DNA of 64,000 bases from Corynebacterium minutissimum (GCF_000805675.1 NZ_JSEF01000016.1:151630-215629), one strand, 5' to 3'. Shown: positions 1 through 11,650, numbered from the stretch's first letter. Notes: generated by a model from the sequence alone, not told the origin. Numbers and translations are program-made.

Positions 1-647
1 CACTCCCGTCCCTTTACCTTTTCACCCCAAAAGCGAGACAGCACACCCAACAGGAGCGGGATGCCCAAGAAGACGAGCACGGACTTAACAATGGCCCAGA
101 AGGAAAAGTCAACACTTGTAACATCCAGCCCCAACCAGCCGGGGAGGATGCGAAGGTAGAACCAGCCCAGAACACCAAACATAGCAACCTGGAAGATGGA
201 GTTGAGGGCGACAAGCACAGCCGTTGCCTCGCGGTCAGCGCACGAGAGGTCCGACCACACAAGCACCATGGCAATACAGCGCGCAAGGCCCACAATGATG
301 AGGCCGGTACGCAGCTCCGGCTGGTCCGCCAAGAACAGCCACGCCAGGGTAAACATAAACGCCGGCCCCACCAGCCAGTTGAGGACGAGCGATACCGCCA
401 TGAGGCGGGCGTCGGTGGCAATCTCCCGGGTTTTCTCATAGCGGACCTTGGCCAAGGGCGGATACATCATGACAAGCAGACCAATGGCGATCGGGATGGA
501 AATCCCGCCCACTTCCACAGCCCCTAGGGCTTGGCCAATTCCGGGAATGAAGTGGCCAATGAGCAGTCCGGCGGCCATCGCTAGAATAATCCACACGGGT
601 AAAAATCGGTCAAGAAAAGACAACTTCGGGCGCTGCGACACAGCCAT
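1..647 (-). CDS. acr3: Arsenite efflux permease, ACR3 family (partial, runs off the left edge)
   Basis: About 215 N-terminal residues of an inner-membrane As(III) extrusion carrier of the bile/arsenite/riboflavin transporter superfamily; full members have about 350-370. Reading the minus strand from the ATG at 647 gives a protein with at least five hydrophobic segments. It contains GLARCIAMVLVWSDLSCAD, which carries the conserved ACR3 cysteine region, followed by ALNSIFQV. An AGGAGGGAGAGG ribosome binding site sets the start. It is divergent from arsR across a 113-bp gap with a shared operator, so it is probably repressed by ArsR and induced by arsenite. The C-terminus lies outside the window. 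Confidence 0.9.
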   Translation of the reverse strand, partial: MAVSQRPKLSFLDRFLPVWIILAMAAGLLIGHFIPGIGQALGAVEVGGISIPIAIGLLVMMYPPLAKVRYEKTREIATDARLMAVSLVLNWLVGPAFMFTLAWLFLADQPELRTGLIIVGLARCIAMVLVWSDLSCADREATAVLVALNSIFQVAMFGVLGWFYLRILPGWLGLDVTSVDFSFWAIVKSVLVFLGIPLLLGVLSRFWGEKVKGRE

Positions 648-692
648 GCCTCTCCCTCCTTCAACGTTAAACAGAGCACGATACGAACATTC

Positions 693-727
693 AATGTACA
701 GCACGTATTGATAGGCGTCAATATAAT
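693..727. promoter_or_regulatory. Divergent ars promoters with ArsR-type operator
   Basis: A perfect inverted repeat TATTGA-N6-TCAATA lies at 706-723. A consensus TATAAT (722-727) for arsR overlaps its right end. On the minus strand TTGACG (716-721), a 17-bp spacer and TACATT (693-698) form a good promoter for the ACR3 gene. One repressor dimer on the palindrome would therefore block both promoters. The motif is seen directly; ArsR as its ligand is inferred from the gene context. Confidence 0.65.
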
Positions 728-760
728 GTAGGGCGCAAGGATAACCCCTATACTGATCGC

Positions 761-1111
761 ATGGCTTCCTCTTCCTCGCCCGAAACCAGCGCAGGCGGCA
801 CTAAGTGTTGCTCCTTAAGCACGGGCCCGCTCAGCGACGCCGAGGCGACGCATTTTTCGCAGCAATTCAAAGTGCTGGCAGACCCAGCGCGCCTGCGTCT
901 TTTGTCGATTCTGTGCGATGAAGGCTGTGGTCCGATGAGCGTCACGGAACTCACCGAGCTCACTGCGCTGAGCCAGCCCACGGTCTCCCACCACTTAGCG
1001 CGCCTGCGGGAGGCCGGCCTACTATCCAGGCAGCAATGCGGCCGCACCGTCACCCACCAGGTGAACAAAGACGCTTTTGCGGCCTTGCGCACGCTGCTGT
1101 CGTTCGACTAA
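761..1111 (+). CDS. arsR: Arsenite-responsive repressor ArsR
   Basis: A 116-aa winged-helix SmtB/ArsR repressor. The helix-turn-helix covers about residues 58-90 (SVTELTELTALSQPTVSHHL). It lacks the classical ELCVCDL motif on the recognition helix. Instead it has an N-terminal Cys16-Cys17 pair plus Cys52/Cys56, matching the atypical Cys15/Cys16/Cys55 arsenite site known from C. glutamicum ArsR1. The start is the first ATG, 34 bp after a TATAAT box. It is expected to repress itself and the divergent efflux gene until As(III) binds. The metalloid assignment rests on both the cysteines and the ACR3 neighbour. Confidence 0.92.
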   Translation: MASSSSPETSAGGTKCCSLSTGPLSDAEATHFSQQFKVLADPARLRLLSILCDEGCGPMSVTELTELTALSQPTVSHHLARLREAGLLSRQQCGRTVTHQVNKDAFAALRTLLSFD

Positions 1112-1171
1112 CCGGTGCCCGTTCGGATCTGCGCTCGAGCACGCAAGGCGGGTTCGAGCACAGAAATGACA

Positions 1172-1215
1172 AAAGCCCGAGCAGTTCATTCATCATTGTG
1201 AACTGCTCGGGCTTT
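1172..1215. terminator. Bidirectional terminator between arsR and ndk
   Basis: A perfect 17-bp stem (1172-1188 with 1199-1215) encloses a 10-nt loop. The left arm begins AAAGCCCGAG and the right arm ends CTCGGGCTTT, so a U-run is available in both directions. It serves the convergent arsR and ndk genes. Confidence 0.9.
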
Positions 1216-1242
1216 ATTGCGCGCTAGGCGCGGTGAACTTCT

Positions 1243-1653
1243 TTAGAGGTTCGGGAACCAGATGGAGATCTCACGCTCAGCGGACTCCGGGGAATCGGAA
1301 CCGTGGACAACGTTCTCGCCAACGGTCAGAGCGAAGTCACCGCGGATGGTACCCGGGGTGGCCTTCTCCACCGGGTGGGTGCCACCAGCGAGCTGACGCC
1401 ATGCGGCGATGGCGGACTCGCCCTCGACGATGCCAGCAACCAGCGGTGCGGAGGTGATGAAGTCGACGAGCTCACCGAAGAACGGCTTGTCCTCGTGCTC
1501 GGCGTAGTGCTTCTTGGCGGTCTCCTCGTCGGCGACGCGCAGATCCATGGCGACGAGCTTCAGGCCCTTGCGCTCAATGCGGGAGATGATTTCGCCCACG
1601 TGGCCGTTCTTCACGCCGTCCGGCTTGATGAGAATGAGTGTACGTTCAGTCAT
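1243..1653 (-). CDS. ndk: Nucleoside diphosphate kinase
   Basis: A 136-aa cytosolic enzyme that transfers the gamma-phosphate of ATP to NDPs and dNDPs via a phospho-histidine. The protein begins [14 protein letters not shown], the family's usual N-terminus, and has the active-site motif NVVHGSDS near residue 116. An ATG three codons upstream is in frame, but the start at 1653 fits the family. Neither start has a strong ribosome binding site. It is the last gene of the valS-folC-DUF4233 minus-strand cluster, an order also known from C. glutamicum. Confidence 0.95.
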   Translation of the reverse strand: MTERTLILIKPDGVKNGHVGEIISRIERKGLKLVAMDLRVADEETAKKHYAEHEDKPFFGELVDFITSAPLVAGIVEGESAIAAWRQLAGGTHPVEKATPGTIRGDFALTVGENVVHGSDSPESAEREISIWFPNL

Positions 1654-1701
1654 ACGGCACATAGTACAGGTAAGCCGTGCTCGCGTCCGCGCAGAGGGCT
1701 A

Positions 1702-2013
1702 TTAAGTGAGGCGTCGCACGATTTCTTCGGCGCGCTCGTGGCTGGTGCCGCGGAACCACATCTGAACCTGGCGCACGGCGGTGCCGAACTGGCCGTTATC
1801 GAGCAAGCCCTGAAGCTCCTCGCGGTGCCAGCCCTCAAGATCTTCAAACTGGACTGGGCGCTGCTCACTCCGGCTTTTTAGCATTCCCACGACAAGGAAA
1901 ATGAAGGCGGGGACGAGCAGCGCGAGCGGGAGTGCATAGCCGCCATGGAAAATCTTGGCCACCACAGCCGCGAGACAAAGAAGTGCAGAGAGACCGAAGA
2001 GAAAGTAGCGCAT
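1702..2013 (-). CDS. Small membrane protein of unknown function
   Basis: A 103-aa protein starting MRYFLFGLSALLCLAAVV. There are two hydrophobic segments (about residues 3-17 and 24-43), then a charged soluble C-terminal half ending EEIVRRLT. The longer in-frame start at 2052 would run into the preceding esterase gene, so the ATG at 2013, five bases after that gene's stop, is preferred. No known domain is recognised. Its position between ndk and the folC cluster suggests co-transcription only. Confidence 0.65.
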   Translation of the reverse strand: MRYFLFGLSALLCLAAVVAKIFHGGYALPLALLVPAFIFLVVGMLKSRSEQRPVQFEDLEGWHREELQGLLDNGQFGTAVRQVQMWFRGTSHERAEEIVRRLT

Positions 2014-2018
2014 GCCCG

Positions 2019-2903
2019 CTAGTCTAGCGCGTTCAGTGTGGAGTCTAGCCACATACGCGAGCTCATAAGCAGGCGCTTTGCTGCGACTGTATGCGGGGCC
2101 CAGAGTTCAAAAGCGTGAACGCCACCTTCGACGACCTCGCACTGCGTGGGTACGCCAGCTGCCTCAAGGCGCTCGGCATAGTCCAGGATTTCGTTATAGA
2201 AGAGCTCGCTGTGACCGGCATAGAGCCAGGCAGGCGGCAATCCAGTGAGGTCCGCACGGCGGCCGGGCACAGCATAGGGCGCAGTCGGGTCATCCTGGAC
2301 GTAGTAGCGCCAGGCCCGCGCATTGGAATCTGCGTCCCAGATGACGTTGCGCTCGTCGGACGCAGCGCGGTCATCGAGCATGGGGCAGAACAGCCACTGC
2401 CCCACCGGCTGGGTTCCGCCCTCGTCATAAAGGCGCTGGCACAGAGCCGCAGCAAGCCCGCCGCCAGCGCTTTGGCCACCAATGACGATGCGGTCGGCGC
2501 GCACCCCAAGCTCATCGGCATGGTTAAGGAGCCAGTGGTGGGCCGAGTGGACGTCGTCAAGCGCTGCCGGGTACGGATGCTCCGGGGCGAAACGATAGTG
2601 CGGTGCCACCACCGTCACCCCCAGCTGCGCGGCGGTGTCCTTGAGATGCTTAACGTCCTGGCGGGGATGCCCCATGAGCAGGCCGCCGCCATGAATCCAC
2701 AACACCACGGCGCGGGGATTATCCGGCTCATAAATGGTGGCACGGATGTCGCGGTTTTTCACGCGGCGGGTACGCACACCGCAAATGTACGGCGCGGGCC
2801 ACAACGCCGGAACGACGCGGCCAGCGCGGCGGATGAGCGGATTCGTCGGATCGAAGAGCGACATGGCTGCCGCACCCGCGCGCAATTCCGGCCGAATATA
2901 CAC
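2019..2903 (-). CDS. Alpha/beta-hydrolase, hormone-sensitive-lipase type esterase
   Basis: A 294-aa serine esterase. It shows the oxyanion-hole motif HGGG in WIHGGGLLMGHP, the nucleophile elbow GQSAGGGLAAAL, and a C-terminal catalytic His in GVHAFELW. This matches the HSL/acetyl-hydrolase family (Pfam Abhydrolase_3). The start is a GTG at 2903 with an upstream GGGGGAG; an ATG at residue 14 is an alternative. The substrate is unknown. It lies 24 bp after the DUF4233 gene and is probably in the same transcript. Confidence 0.85.
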   Translation of the reverse strand: MYIRPELRAGAAAMSLFDPTNPLIRRAGRVVPALWPAPYICGVRTRRVKNRDIRATIYEPDNPRAVVLWIHGGGLLMGHPRQDVKHLKDTAAQLGVTVVAPHYRFAPEHPYPAALDDVHSAHHWLLNHADELGVRADRIVIGGQSAGGGLAAALCQRLYDEGGTQPVGQWLFCPMLDDRAASDERNVIWDADSNARAWRYYVQDDPTAPYAVPGRRADLTGLPPAWLYAGHSELFYNEILDYAERLEAAGVPTQCEVVEGGVHAFELWAPHTVAAKRLLMSSRMWLDSTLNALD

Positions 2904-2927
2904 AGACTGCTCTCCCCCTCGCTCTAC

Positions 2928-3374
2928 TTACTTCTCGTTGAGGTGCTGCGTGGTGAGGTAACCGCGCTCCATACGAGCCACGATAACGGAGCGCATATAG
3001 GCCGCCAGCGCCCAGAGCAGGGCAAAGATGATGAAGATGGTCGCTACTGACCAGTGGATCATAAAGCCCAGCACGATGCCGATGATATGAAGAACAATCT
3101 GTGCGCCGACAATCCACGGCTTGTTCATGAACGGGAAGGACGCCAGCAACAGCACCATGAAGCCGATGACTACGCCGTAGTTGAACGGGGTCCACAGGGT
3201 GCCGTCGTAGAGCTTGTACAACATCGGCAGTGCAAGAACCAGGGTGAGTAGCTCCATCGTGAGGGAGCTGGCCACGACCATGCCGCCAAACTGCTTGAGC
3301 GGGTCCTTCGTGGGGGCTTGGCCGAGGCCTAGCGGGCCAATCTCGTCCTCGGGGATGGGTTTGCGGGAACTCAT
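2928..3374 (-). CDS. DUF4233 membrane protein
   Basis: A 148-aa integral membrane protein with about four predicted helices (around residues 33-55, 65-82, 88-105 and 108-127). Its start overlaps the folC stop as ATGA, indicating translational coupling. In actinobacteria the DUF4233 family is typically encoded directly after folC, as here. The function is unknown. The hydrophilic N-terminus and basic C-terminus (MERGYLTTQHLNEK) probably face the cytoplasm. Confidence 0.85.
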   Translation of the reverse strand: MSSRKPIPEDEIGPLGLGQAPTKDPLKQFGGMVVASSLTMELLTLVLALPMLYKLYDGTLWTPFNYGVVIGFMVLLLASFPFMNKPWIVGAQIVLHIIGIVLGFMIHWSVATIFIIFALLWALAAYMRSVIVARMERGYLTTQHLNEK

Positions 3375-4900
3375 GCGGGCTCCTTTCCAAAAAGTGCGCG
3401 GGCATCGCCGGCGGTGACCACAGAACCGGTGATGATAATGCCGGAACCGGACTGGACGTCAGCATCCTCAGCCAGCTCGACGGCCTGGGTATAGGCGCCG
3501 GGCAGGTCGGGTTCGACGAAGACGCGCTCCTCGCCGAAGATGTCGCGGGCTATCTCCGCCAGCTCATAGGCATCGCGGGCGCGCGGCGAGGAGTTCTGGG
3601 TGATGATGACGTCCGTCAGCACGGTCTCCAAGGCGGTCAGGATGCCGGTGGCGTCCTTGTCGGTGAAGATGGACACCACGCCAATGAGGCGGGCGAAGTC
3701 GAAGTCGCGGTCGAGTGCTGCGGCTAGGGCTTTCGCACCGTGCGGGTTGTGGCAGGCATCGAGGAAGGTTGTCGGGCTGGTGCGCACGCGCTCGAGGCGG
3801 CCGGGTGAGATCGCCTTGGCAAAGCCAGTGCGCACGGACGCAATGTCGATGGGGTTGCCTGACGACGCCCCGAAGAACGCCTCGACCGCCGCCAGCGCCA
3901 CGGCCGCGTTCTTGGCCTGGTGCTCGCCGTGCAATGGCAGGAAGATGTCTTCATACAGACCGCCTAGGCCCTGAATGGTGAGCTGCTGGCCACCCACCGC
4001 AATACGGGATTCCAACGCGGCGAACTCCGAACCGGCGCGGGCCACGCCGGCGCCGACGTCTACCGTGCGCTGCAGGATGACGCGCATTGCCTCGGGGTCT
4101 TGTTCGGCGATGATAGCGATGTTCTCCCCTGGCGTGAGCACGTCGTCGACGTCGTGCTCACGGGTCTTGATAATTCCGGCCTTCTCGCTGGCGATTTCCG
4201 TGATGGTGTCACCAAGGTAGTCGGTATGGTCCATGCCTACGGGCATGACCACGGCAACTTCGGCGTTGACCACGTTGGTGGCATCCCACGTGCCGCCGAG
4301 GCCAACCTCGACCACGGCGACGTCGATCGGCGCATCAGCGAAGGCCGCATATGAGATGCCCACGAGCACCTCAAAGGTGGACATGGGGATCTCCGAGCGG
4401 GAATCCACCATTTCTACGTAGGGCTTGATTTCGCGCCAGATGCGCACGAAGTCGCGCGGGTGGATGGGGTGGCCGTCGATGCCGATGCGCTCGGTGACCA
4501 GCTGCAGGTGCGGGCTGGTGACTAGGCCCACGCGGCGATGGAAGGCACGCAGGAGAGAATCGATCATGCGCGCGGTCGAGGACTTACCGTTGGTCCCGGC
4601 CACCTGGATGACGTGGAAAGAACGCTCCGGGTGGCCCAGGAGATCCATGAGCATCTCGATGCGCTCGAGGCTGGGTTCGATGATGGTCTCCGGGGCACGC
4701 GCATTGAGCTCCGCGGTGACCTGGGCTAGCTCGGCGAGTTCTTCCGGAGTAGCCTGCTCGGGCGCAGCCTCTTCATACTCCTCTTCGCCGCCGAGGTTGA
4801 GTGTTAGGCCAGAGTCGGTGATTTCGACTGGCCCGCCATCGGTGCCCTCCGCGAGGGCATCAACGATTTCATACTCCTCGCGGCCTTTCTCCTCCGCCAC
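3371..4900 (-). CDS. folC: Folylpolyglutamate synthase / dihydrofolate synthase
   Basis: A 509-aa Mur-ligase-family enzyme. It adds glutamate to dihydropteroate and then further glutamates to tetrahydrofolate, using ATP. The P-loop AGTNGKSST is at about residues 101-109, with ERIGIDG and EVGLGGTWDATN following in the central domain. The roughly 75-residue acidic N-terminal extension is longer than in E. coli FolC. The GTG start shares one base with the valS stop (TAGTG), so translation is coupled. Folate is also the one-carbon donor for PanB, encoded nearby on the other strand. Confidence 0.95.
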   Translation of the reverse strand: MAEEKGREEYEIVDALAEGTDGGPVEITDSGLTLNLGGEEEYEEAAPEQATPEELAELAQVTAELNARAPETIIEPSLERIEMLMDLLGHPERSFHVIQVAGTNGKSSTARMIDSLLRAFHRRVGLVTSPHLQLVTERIGIDGHPIHPRDFVRIWREIKPYVEMVDSRSEIPMSTFEVLVGISYAAFADAPIDVAVVEVGLGGTWDATNVVNAEVAVVMPVGMDHTDYLGDTITEIASEKAGIIKTREHDVDDVLTPGENIAIIAEQDPEAMRVILQRTVDVGAGVARAGSEFAALESRIAVGGQQLTIQGLGGLYEDIFLPLHGEHQAKNAAVALAAVEAFFGASSGNPIDIASVRTGFAKAISPGRLERVRTSPTTFLDACHNPHGAKALAAALDRDFDFARLIGVVSIFTDKDATGILTALETVLTDVIITQNSSPRARDAYELAEIARDIFGEERVFVEPDLPGAYTQAVELAEDADVQSGSGIIITGSVVTAGDARALFGKEPA

Positions 4901-7650
4901 TACTTGAGTCCCTCCAGACGTGCGGTGATGCGCTCAACCTCTTCCTGGGCCACCTGTTGGCGGGTGCGGATCTTCTCCACCACGGCCTCCGGAGCCTTGG
5001 ACAGGAAGGCCTCATTACCCAGCTTCTTGCCGGTCTGGTCCAGCTCCTTCTGGGCCTTGGCCAGGTCCTTCTCTAGACGCTTGCGCTCGGCTTCCACGTC
5101 GACGGCACCGGAGGTATCCAGGGTGACCTCAACGGTGGCCTGCGACAGGCGGACCTCGATAGAAGCAGAAGCCGTGAAGTCCTCGCCTGGCTCAGTGGTG
5201 TTGGCCAGGTTGCGGATAAGCCCCTCCTGCTCCTGCAGGTCGGCCGCTGCGAAGTCGAGGCGACCCGGAACCTTCTGGGAAGGCTTCACGCCCTGGTCGG
5301 AGCGGAAGCGGCGCAGCTCGGTGATGAGCTTGTCGGCATCCTCGATACGGCGCGCGGCTACCTCATCCTTCTCCGCGCCGCCGTTGGTGTGCTCCTGGGT
5401 AGGCCACTGCGCGGTGACGATGGTCTCCCCGCCGGTAAGTGCCTTCCACAGGACTTCGGTGACGAACGGCATGGTCGGGTGCAGCAGGCGCAGGACCAGG
5501 TCGAGCACGCGGCCCAGGACGATTTGGGTATTGCGTCCGGTTGCCTGATCCTCGGCGCTCGCTTCTTCGAAGTCGCGCGGGATCTGGGTCTTGGCAATCT
5601 CCAAGTACCAGTCACACAGCTCATCCCACACGTAGTGGTAGAGCAGCTCGTTGGCCTTGGCAAACTGATAGTCATCCAGGTAGGCATCCACCTTGACGCG
5701 GACTTCTTCGGCGCGGTCGAGGATCCAGCGGTCGGCGTCGGAAAGCTCCTCGCGTGCCGGAAGCTCCGCCACGCCTGCGCCGTTCATGAGCGCGAACTTG
5801 GTAGCGTTGAAGAGCTTGGTGGCAAAGTTGCGGCCAGCGGCAGCGGCGTCGACTGCCAGCGGCAGGTCCACACCCGGGTTCGCGCCGCGGGCCAGGGTGA
5901 AGCGCAGGGCATCCGCGCCATAGTCGCGTACCCAATCCATCGGGTCGATGCCGTTGCCCAGAGACTTCGACATCTTGCGGCCCTGCTCATCGCGGACCAA
6001 GCCGTGGAGATAGATGTCCTTGAACGGCACCTGCGGGCGGCCGTCCTTGCCCTCACCGAGCAGCTCCGGGGTGTGAGCACCGGCAAAGGTACCGAACATC
6101 ATCATGCGTGCCACCCAGAAAAAGAGGATGTCATAGGCGGTAACCAGCACGTTCGTGGGGAAGAACTTCTCCAGATCGGCGGTCTTCTCCGGCCAGCCCA
6201 TGGTGGAGAAGGGCCACAGGGCCGAGGAGAACCAGGTGTCGAGGACGTCCGGATCCTGAACGTAGCCCTCCGGGGCCTCTTCGTCGGGGCCGAGGCAGAT
6301 GATGTCTCGTTCAATTTCGCCAGACGCATTTGTGCGCTCTGGCCCGTACCAAATCGGGATGCGGTGGCCCCACCACAGCTGGCGGGAGATGCACCAATCG
6401 TGCATGTCATCGACCCACTCGAAGTAGCGCGGTTCCAACGCCTTCGGGTGGATGGTGGTATCACCCTCGCGGACGGCGTCACCGGACATCTTCGCCATCT
6501 TTTCCACGGCCACGAACCACTGCAGGCTCAGGCGCGGCTCAATCGGCTCGCCGGAGCGCTCCGAGTGGCCCACGGAGTGGACGTAGGGGCGAATCTCCTT
6601 GACAATGCGGCCCTGCTCGCGCAGCGCCTCACGGATTTCCACGCGGGCTTCCTCGCGGGTAAGGCCATCGAACTGCGTGCCAGTGTTGGCGATGTGCCCG
6701 GTGGTGTCCATGATGGTAGGCATGTCCAGGTTGTGGCGCTGGCCCATGGCGTAGTCGTTCGGGTCGTGCGCCGGGGTGATCTTCACCGCACCGGTACCGA
6801 ATTCCATGTCCACGTAGTCATCGGCGATGATCTTCAGGCTCAAATCATCGCGGAAGGGGTGCGGCAGCTCTTGGCCCACCAGGTGGGCATAGCGCTCATC
6901 GTCCGGGTGGACGGCAATGGCGACGTCACCCAGCATCGTTTCCACACGAGTGGTGGCCACGATGAGGTGCGGTTCATCGTCGTTAAGCGAGCCATAGCGA
7001 ATGGACACAAGCTCGCCCTCAACGTCCTTGTACACGACCTCAATATCGGAGACGGCGGTCTCCAGCACCGGGGACCAGTTGACCAGTCGGTTGGCCTGAT
7101 AAATCATGCCCTCGTCGTAGAGGGTTTTGAAGATGGTCTGGACGGCGCGGGAGAGGCCATCATCCAACGTAAAGCGCTCACGCGACCAGTCCACCGAGTC
7201 ACCGATGGCGCGCATCTGGTTCTGGATGGTGCCGCCGAACTCTTCCTTCCATTCCCAGACCTTGTTGATGAAGTCCTCGCGCTCATAATCCCAGCGCTTC
7301 TTACCTTCCTGCTCACGCAGGCGGGCCTCCACCTTGGTCTGGGTAGCGATACCGGCGTGGTCAGCGCCCGGCAGCCACAGGGTGGCATAGCCCTGCATAC
7401 GCTTGCGGCGAATGATGGAGTCGATCAGAGTGTGGTCCAGGGCGTGGCCCATGTGCAGCTGGCCGGTGACGTTCGGCGGCGGCAGGACAATCGAGTAGGG
7501 CTCCGCCTCGGAGGAGGCGTCCGGGGTGAAATAACCGGCGCTTACCCAGCCTTCGTAGAGGTCCTTCTCTACTGCCTGCGGCTCCCAGGACTTGGGAAGC
7601 TGGTCCGCGCGGTTGGTGCCAACGAGTTGCTCTTTATTCTGATCAGTCAC
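4900..7650 (-). CDS. valS: Valyl-tRNA synthetase
   Basis: A class I aminoacyl-tRNA synthetase of about 916 aa that charges tRNA-Val and edits mischarged threonine. The HIGH-type motif appears as [10 protein letters not shown] near residue 65 and the KMSKS loop as [10 protein letters not shown] about two thirds along. A C-terminal coiled coil rich in Lys/Glu is present ([18 protein letters not shown]). The open frame extends to 7716, overlapping panB, but the GTG at 7650 (VTDQNKEQ) is the more likely start. It heads the valS-folC-DUF4233 operon and is divergent from panB. Confidence 0.95.
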   Translation of the reverse strand: MTDQNKEQLVGTNRADQLPKSWEPQAVEKDLYEGWVSAGYFTPDASSEAEPYSIVLPPPNVTGQLHMGHALDHTLIDSIIRRKRMQGYATLWLPGADHAGIATQTKVEARLREQEGKKRWDYEREDFINKVWEWKEEFGGTIQNQMRAIGDSVDWSRERFTLDDGLSRAVQTIFKTLYDEGMIYQANRLVNWSPVLETAVSDIEVVYKDVEGELVSIRYGSLNDDEPHLIVATTRVETMLGDVAIAVHPDDERYAHLVGQELPHPFRDDLSLKIIADDYVDMEFGTGAVKITPAHDPNDYAMGQRHNLDMPTIMDTTGHIANTGTQFDGLTREEARVEIREALREQGRIVKEIRPYVHSVGHSERSGEPIEPRLSLQWFVAVEKMAKMSGDAVREGDTTIHPKALEPRYFEWVDDMHDWCISRQLWWGHRIPIWYGPERTNASGEIERDIICLGPDEEAPEGYVQDPDVLDTWFSSALWPFSTMGWPEKTADLEKFFPTNVLVTAYDILFFWVARMMMFGTFAGAHTPELLGEGKDGRPQVPFKDIYLHGLVRDEQGRKMSKSLGNGIDPMDWVRDYGADALRFTLARGANPGVDLPLAVDAAAAGRNFATKLFNATKFALMNGAGVAELPAREELSDADRWILDRAEEVRVKVDAYLDDYQFAKANELLYHYVWDELCDWYLEIAKTQIPRDFEEASAEDQATGRNTQIVLGRVLDLVLRLLHPTMPFVTEVLWKALTGGETIVTAQWPTQEHTNGGAEKDEVAARRIEDADKLITELRRFRSDQGVKPSQKVPGRLDFAAADLQEQEGLIRNLANTTEPGEDFTASASIEVRLSQATVEVTLDTSGAVDVEAERKRLEKDLAKAQKELDQTGKKLGNEAFLSKAPEAVVEKIRTRQQVAQEEVERITARLEGLK

Positions 7651-7707
7651 CTGGTCAACTCTACCCTGTGCGTCAACTGGCACCTGACCCCTGGCTAGAG
7701 TAAAGAC

Positions 7708-8517
7708 ATGTCGCACATTTCACGTCTTCGAACCCGCCATTTTGCCCGCGCCAAGCAGGAATCTTCGGCTTTTGCCTGCATGACCAGTTATGACTGCATG
7801 ACCGCCGAAATCTTCGATGAAGCAGGCATAGACCTCCTCCTCGTGGGCGATTCCCTGGCCAATGTGGTGCTGGGCCGCGAGACCACGTTGTCTCTCACCC
7901 TCGATGAGATCATTCCGTTGGCCCGCGCGGTGGTCACGGCCACCTCCCGCGCCTTCGTGGTGGTTGACCTGCCTTTCGGCACTTATGAGGCCGGCCCTGC
8001 CCAGGCGCTGGAGTCTGCCGTACGCGTCATGAAGGAGACCGGCGCGCAGGCCGTGAAGTTGGAGGGCGGCGCCGAGCGTGCCCCGATTGTTGCCGCGCTT
8101 GTCGACGCCGGAATTCCCGTCTGCGCCCACATCGGTTTCACGCCCCAGCAGGTCCATGCCTTGGGCGGCTTCGTGGTCCAGGGCCGCGGCGCCGGTGCAG
8201 AGAAGCTGCACGAGGATGCCCGCGCGCTTGTCGACGCCGGCGCCTTCGCCGTGGTCCTCGAAATGGTCCCCGCTGCTCTTGCCGAGCAGGTAACCGCGGA
8301 ACTGCCCATCCCCACCATTGGTATTGGTGCCGGCGCGCAGACCGACGGACAGATACTGGTGTGGACCGATGCCTTTGGTTTAGGTGGGCAAAAGGTGCCG
8401 CGCTTTGTACGGCGCTACGCGGATCTGCGCGGCGCGCTGCTCAGCGGTGCGAAGGAGTACGTGGCCGATGTGAGCGAGCGCTCCTTCCCCAACGCCGAGG
8501 AATCCTTCGAGGACTAG
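7708..8517 (+). CDS. panB: 3-methyl-2-oxobutanoate hydroxymethyltransferase (PanB)
   Basis: A 269-aa TIM-barrel enzyme making ketopantoate from 2-oxoisovalerate and methylene-tetrahydrofolate, the first committed step of pantothenate/CoA synthesis. Visible signatures are [14 protein letters not shown] (metal and substrate site, Asp48), [17 protein letters not shown] and [13 protein letters not shown]. Length is normal. The stop lies 10 bp before panC, with a terminal acidic tail. Together with folC across the intergenic region it links folate and CoA synthesis, though the two are divergently transcribed. Confidence 0.96.
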   Translation: MSHISRLRTRHFARAKQESSAFACMTSYDCMTAEIFDEAGIDLLLVGDSLANVVLGRETTLSLTLDEIIPLARAVVTATSRAFVVVDLPFGTYEAGPAQALESAVRVMKETGAQAVKLEGGAERAPIVAALVDAGIPVCAHIGFTPQQVHALGGFVVQGRGAGAEKLHEDARALVDAGAFAVVLEMVPAALAEQVTAELPIPTIGIGAGAQTDGQILVWTDAFGLGGQKVPRFVRRYADLRGALLSGAKEYVADVSERSFPNAEESFED

Positions 8518-8527
8518 GGTTTTAGCC

Positions 8528-10380
<1,853 letters not shown>

Positions 10381-10419
10381 TCACCCCCGAAATACCCAAG
10401 ATTGGTGTACTTGAACTCC

Positions 10420-10427
10420 GTCTAGAC
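10420..10427. promoter_or_regulatory. Candidate operator in the mdh/tetR intergenic region
   Basis: GTCTAGAC is a perfect 8-bp palindrome embedded in a wider imperfect dyad (AACT..GTCTAGAC..GTT). It lies 73 bp before the TetR gene and about 110 bp before mdh. A site of this size is typical for a TetR dimer, so autoregulation is plausible. No promoter could be placed with confidence. Confidence 0.3.
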
Positions 10428-10499
10428 AGTTTTTCGGCATAGTAGTAAGAAGCGGGCATAACCAGCCACCAATTCAACGCGTACAAGGACGGAACATTC

Positions 10500-11243
10500 A
10501 TGAACACTGAGGTCACATCGGTCAACGCCGGCTCTGTTGAGCACGTGATCGATGTTGCGATCGCGGAGTTCTCTGACCATGGCTATGCCGAGACCAAGCT
10601 CGACACTCTGTCGAAGCTTTCTGGCATGTCCAAGCGCATGATTCACTACCACTTCGGGGACAAGAAGGGGCTATACCAGCAGGCCCTAGCCACCGCCGCC
10701 AAACGCCTGAACCCACCGGAGGGCAGCTTGGCCGTTGACTCGGCCGTACCTGTGGAAGGCGTGCGCACTCTCGTTGACTGGATGTTCCGACAGCACGTGG
10801 AGCACCCAGAGGCCATCAAGATGATGACCATGGAATCCTCCCACAGTGTGCTGGAGTCCTCGCGAGCGATTATCGACGTCTCCGAGATCTCCCTCCACCT
10901 CGACAGACTCCTCATGCTGGGCCAAGATTCCGGCGCTTTCCGCCCGGGTATTTCAGCCAATGACATTTTCACGCTGATTTCGGCGCTGACGATGTATCGC
11001 GTGACGAATCACGCGATGATGAGCAATCTGCTCAACATCGACATGCATACCCACAACAACACTGAAGGTTTACACCGCATGGCCGTCGATGCCGTGCTGG
11101 CCTTCCTTACGGCGAATATCCCCGATATCGGTTTCGAGTCCTACCTCTCCCAGAATGAGACCGAACTTGAGGCCGAGTCAGCGCCCCTGGACGTCTACTC
11201 CACCGAGGACGAGGGCGGCGCATCCACGAGCCTCTACGGGTAG
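10500..11243 (+). CDS. TetR-family transcriptional regulator
   Basis: A 247-aa regulator with an N-terminal helix-turn-helix at about residues 15-62 (DTLSKLSGMSKRMIHYHFGDKKGLYQQAL) and a helical ligand-binding C-terminal domain. The acidic tail ending TEDEGGASTSLYG is unusual. The ATG follows AAGGACGGA. The ligand and targets are unknown. A TetR gene beside mdh is, as I recall, also found in C. glutamicum, so it may belong to the conserved neighbourhood rather than to the deo locus that follows. Confidence 0.85.
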   Translation: MNTEVTSVNAGSVEHVIDVAIAEFSDHGYAETKLDTLSKLSGMSKRMIHYHFGDKKGLYQQALATAAKRLNPPEGSLAVDSAVPVEGVRTLVDWMFRQHVEHPEAIKMMTMESSHSVLESSRAIIDVSEISLHLDRLLMLGQDSGAFRPGISANDIFTLISALTMYRVTNHAMMSNLLNIDMHTHNNTEGLHRMAVDAVLAFLTANIPDIGFESYLSQNETELEAESAPLDVYSTEDEGGASTSLYG

Positions 11244-11327
11244 CTCTCCCCCCCCAGGCGGCGCCATCGCCGCCCCTCGGTTCCCCGCTCTAACCGCACA
11301 GTATTCGCCCGGGTCTCTTTTCCGACT

Positions 11328-11392
11328 CCGCGCGAGCTCCCTTGTCCCCCGGCACCGCGCGAGCTCCCTTGTCCCCCGGGCACCGCGCGAGC
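11328..11392. repeat. 27-bp tandem repeat, about 2.4 copies
   Basis: Unit CCGCGCGAGCTCCCTTGTCC followed by CCCGGCA occurs at 11328-11354 and again, with one extra G, at about 11355-11382. A 10-bp third start lies at 11383-11392. There are no spacers, so it is not a CRISPR array. It probably arose by slippage. Confidence 0.7.
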
Positions 11393-11611
11393 AAAGGCAC
11401 CAAAGTACAGGAACCATCTGCGCGCCGAGCTCAACAAAAGCCCAGCTCACGATCACGCGCCACTTCCAAAAGGTCCCACTCATCTGGTTCCTTTGCCCCT
11501 TACACCAGCGTCGCGCCTCATCACCACACGGTGGGCGTATATTGCTCTGCGTCCCAGAACACTCCTTCGTACAAAGCCAACGCTTCGACACGAGTATGGC
11601 ATCTGCTAGAA

Positions 11612-11635
11612 GGCGTTTTCACGAGTAAAAATGCC
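11612..11635. repeat. Imperfect hairpin, sister of the pmm terminator
   Basis: GGCGTTTTCACGAGTAAAA followed by ATGCC folds into an imperfect stem. It closely resembles the hairpin at 11651-11678 in sequence, including the central GAGT. Whether it acts as a second terminator or a mobile hairpin motif cannot be decided. Confidence 0.4.
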
Positions 11636-11650
11636 ATATGAACAGCACAA

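Noticed and set aside
5389..7698. 769-aa plus-strand open frame opposite valS
   Set aside because: It is a mirror of the GC-rich valS codons, has His/Val/Leu/Gly-heavy low-information sequence, and no ribosome binding site. valS on the other strand is unambiguous.
11328..11392. Possible CRISPR array
   Set aside because: The repeats abut without spacers, there are only about 2.4 copies, and no cas genes are present.
11178..11591. 137-aa minus-strand frame in the tetR-pmm gap
   Set aside because: It reads through the tandem repeat, overlaps the tetR 3' end, has no ribosome binding site and gives Arg/Gly-rich low-complexity sequence.
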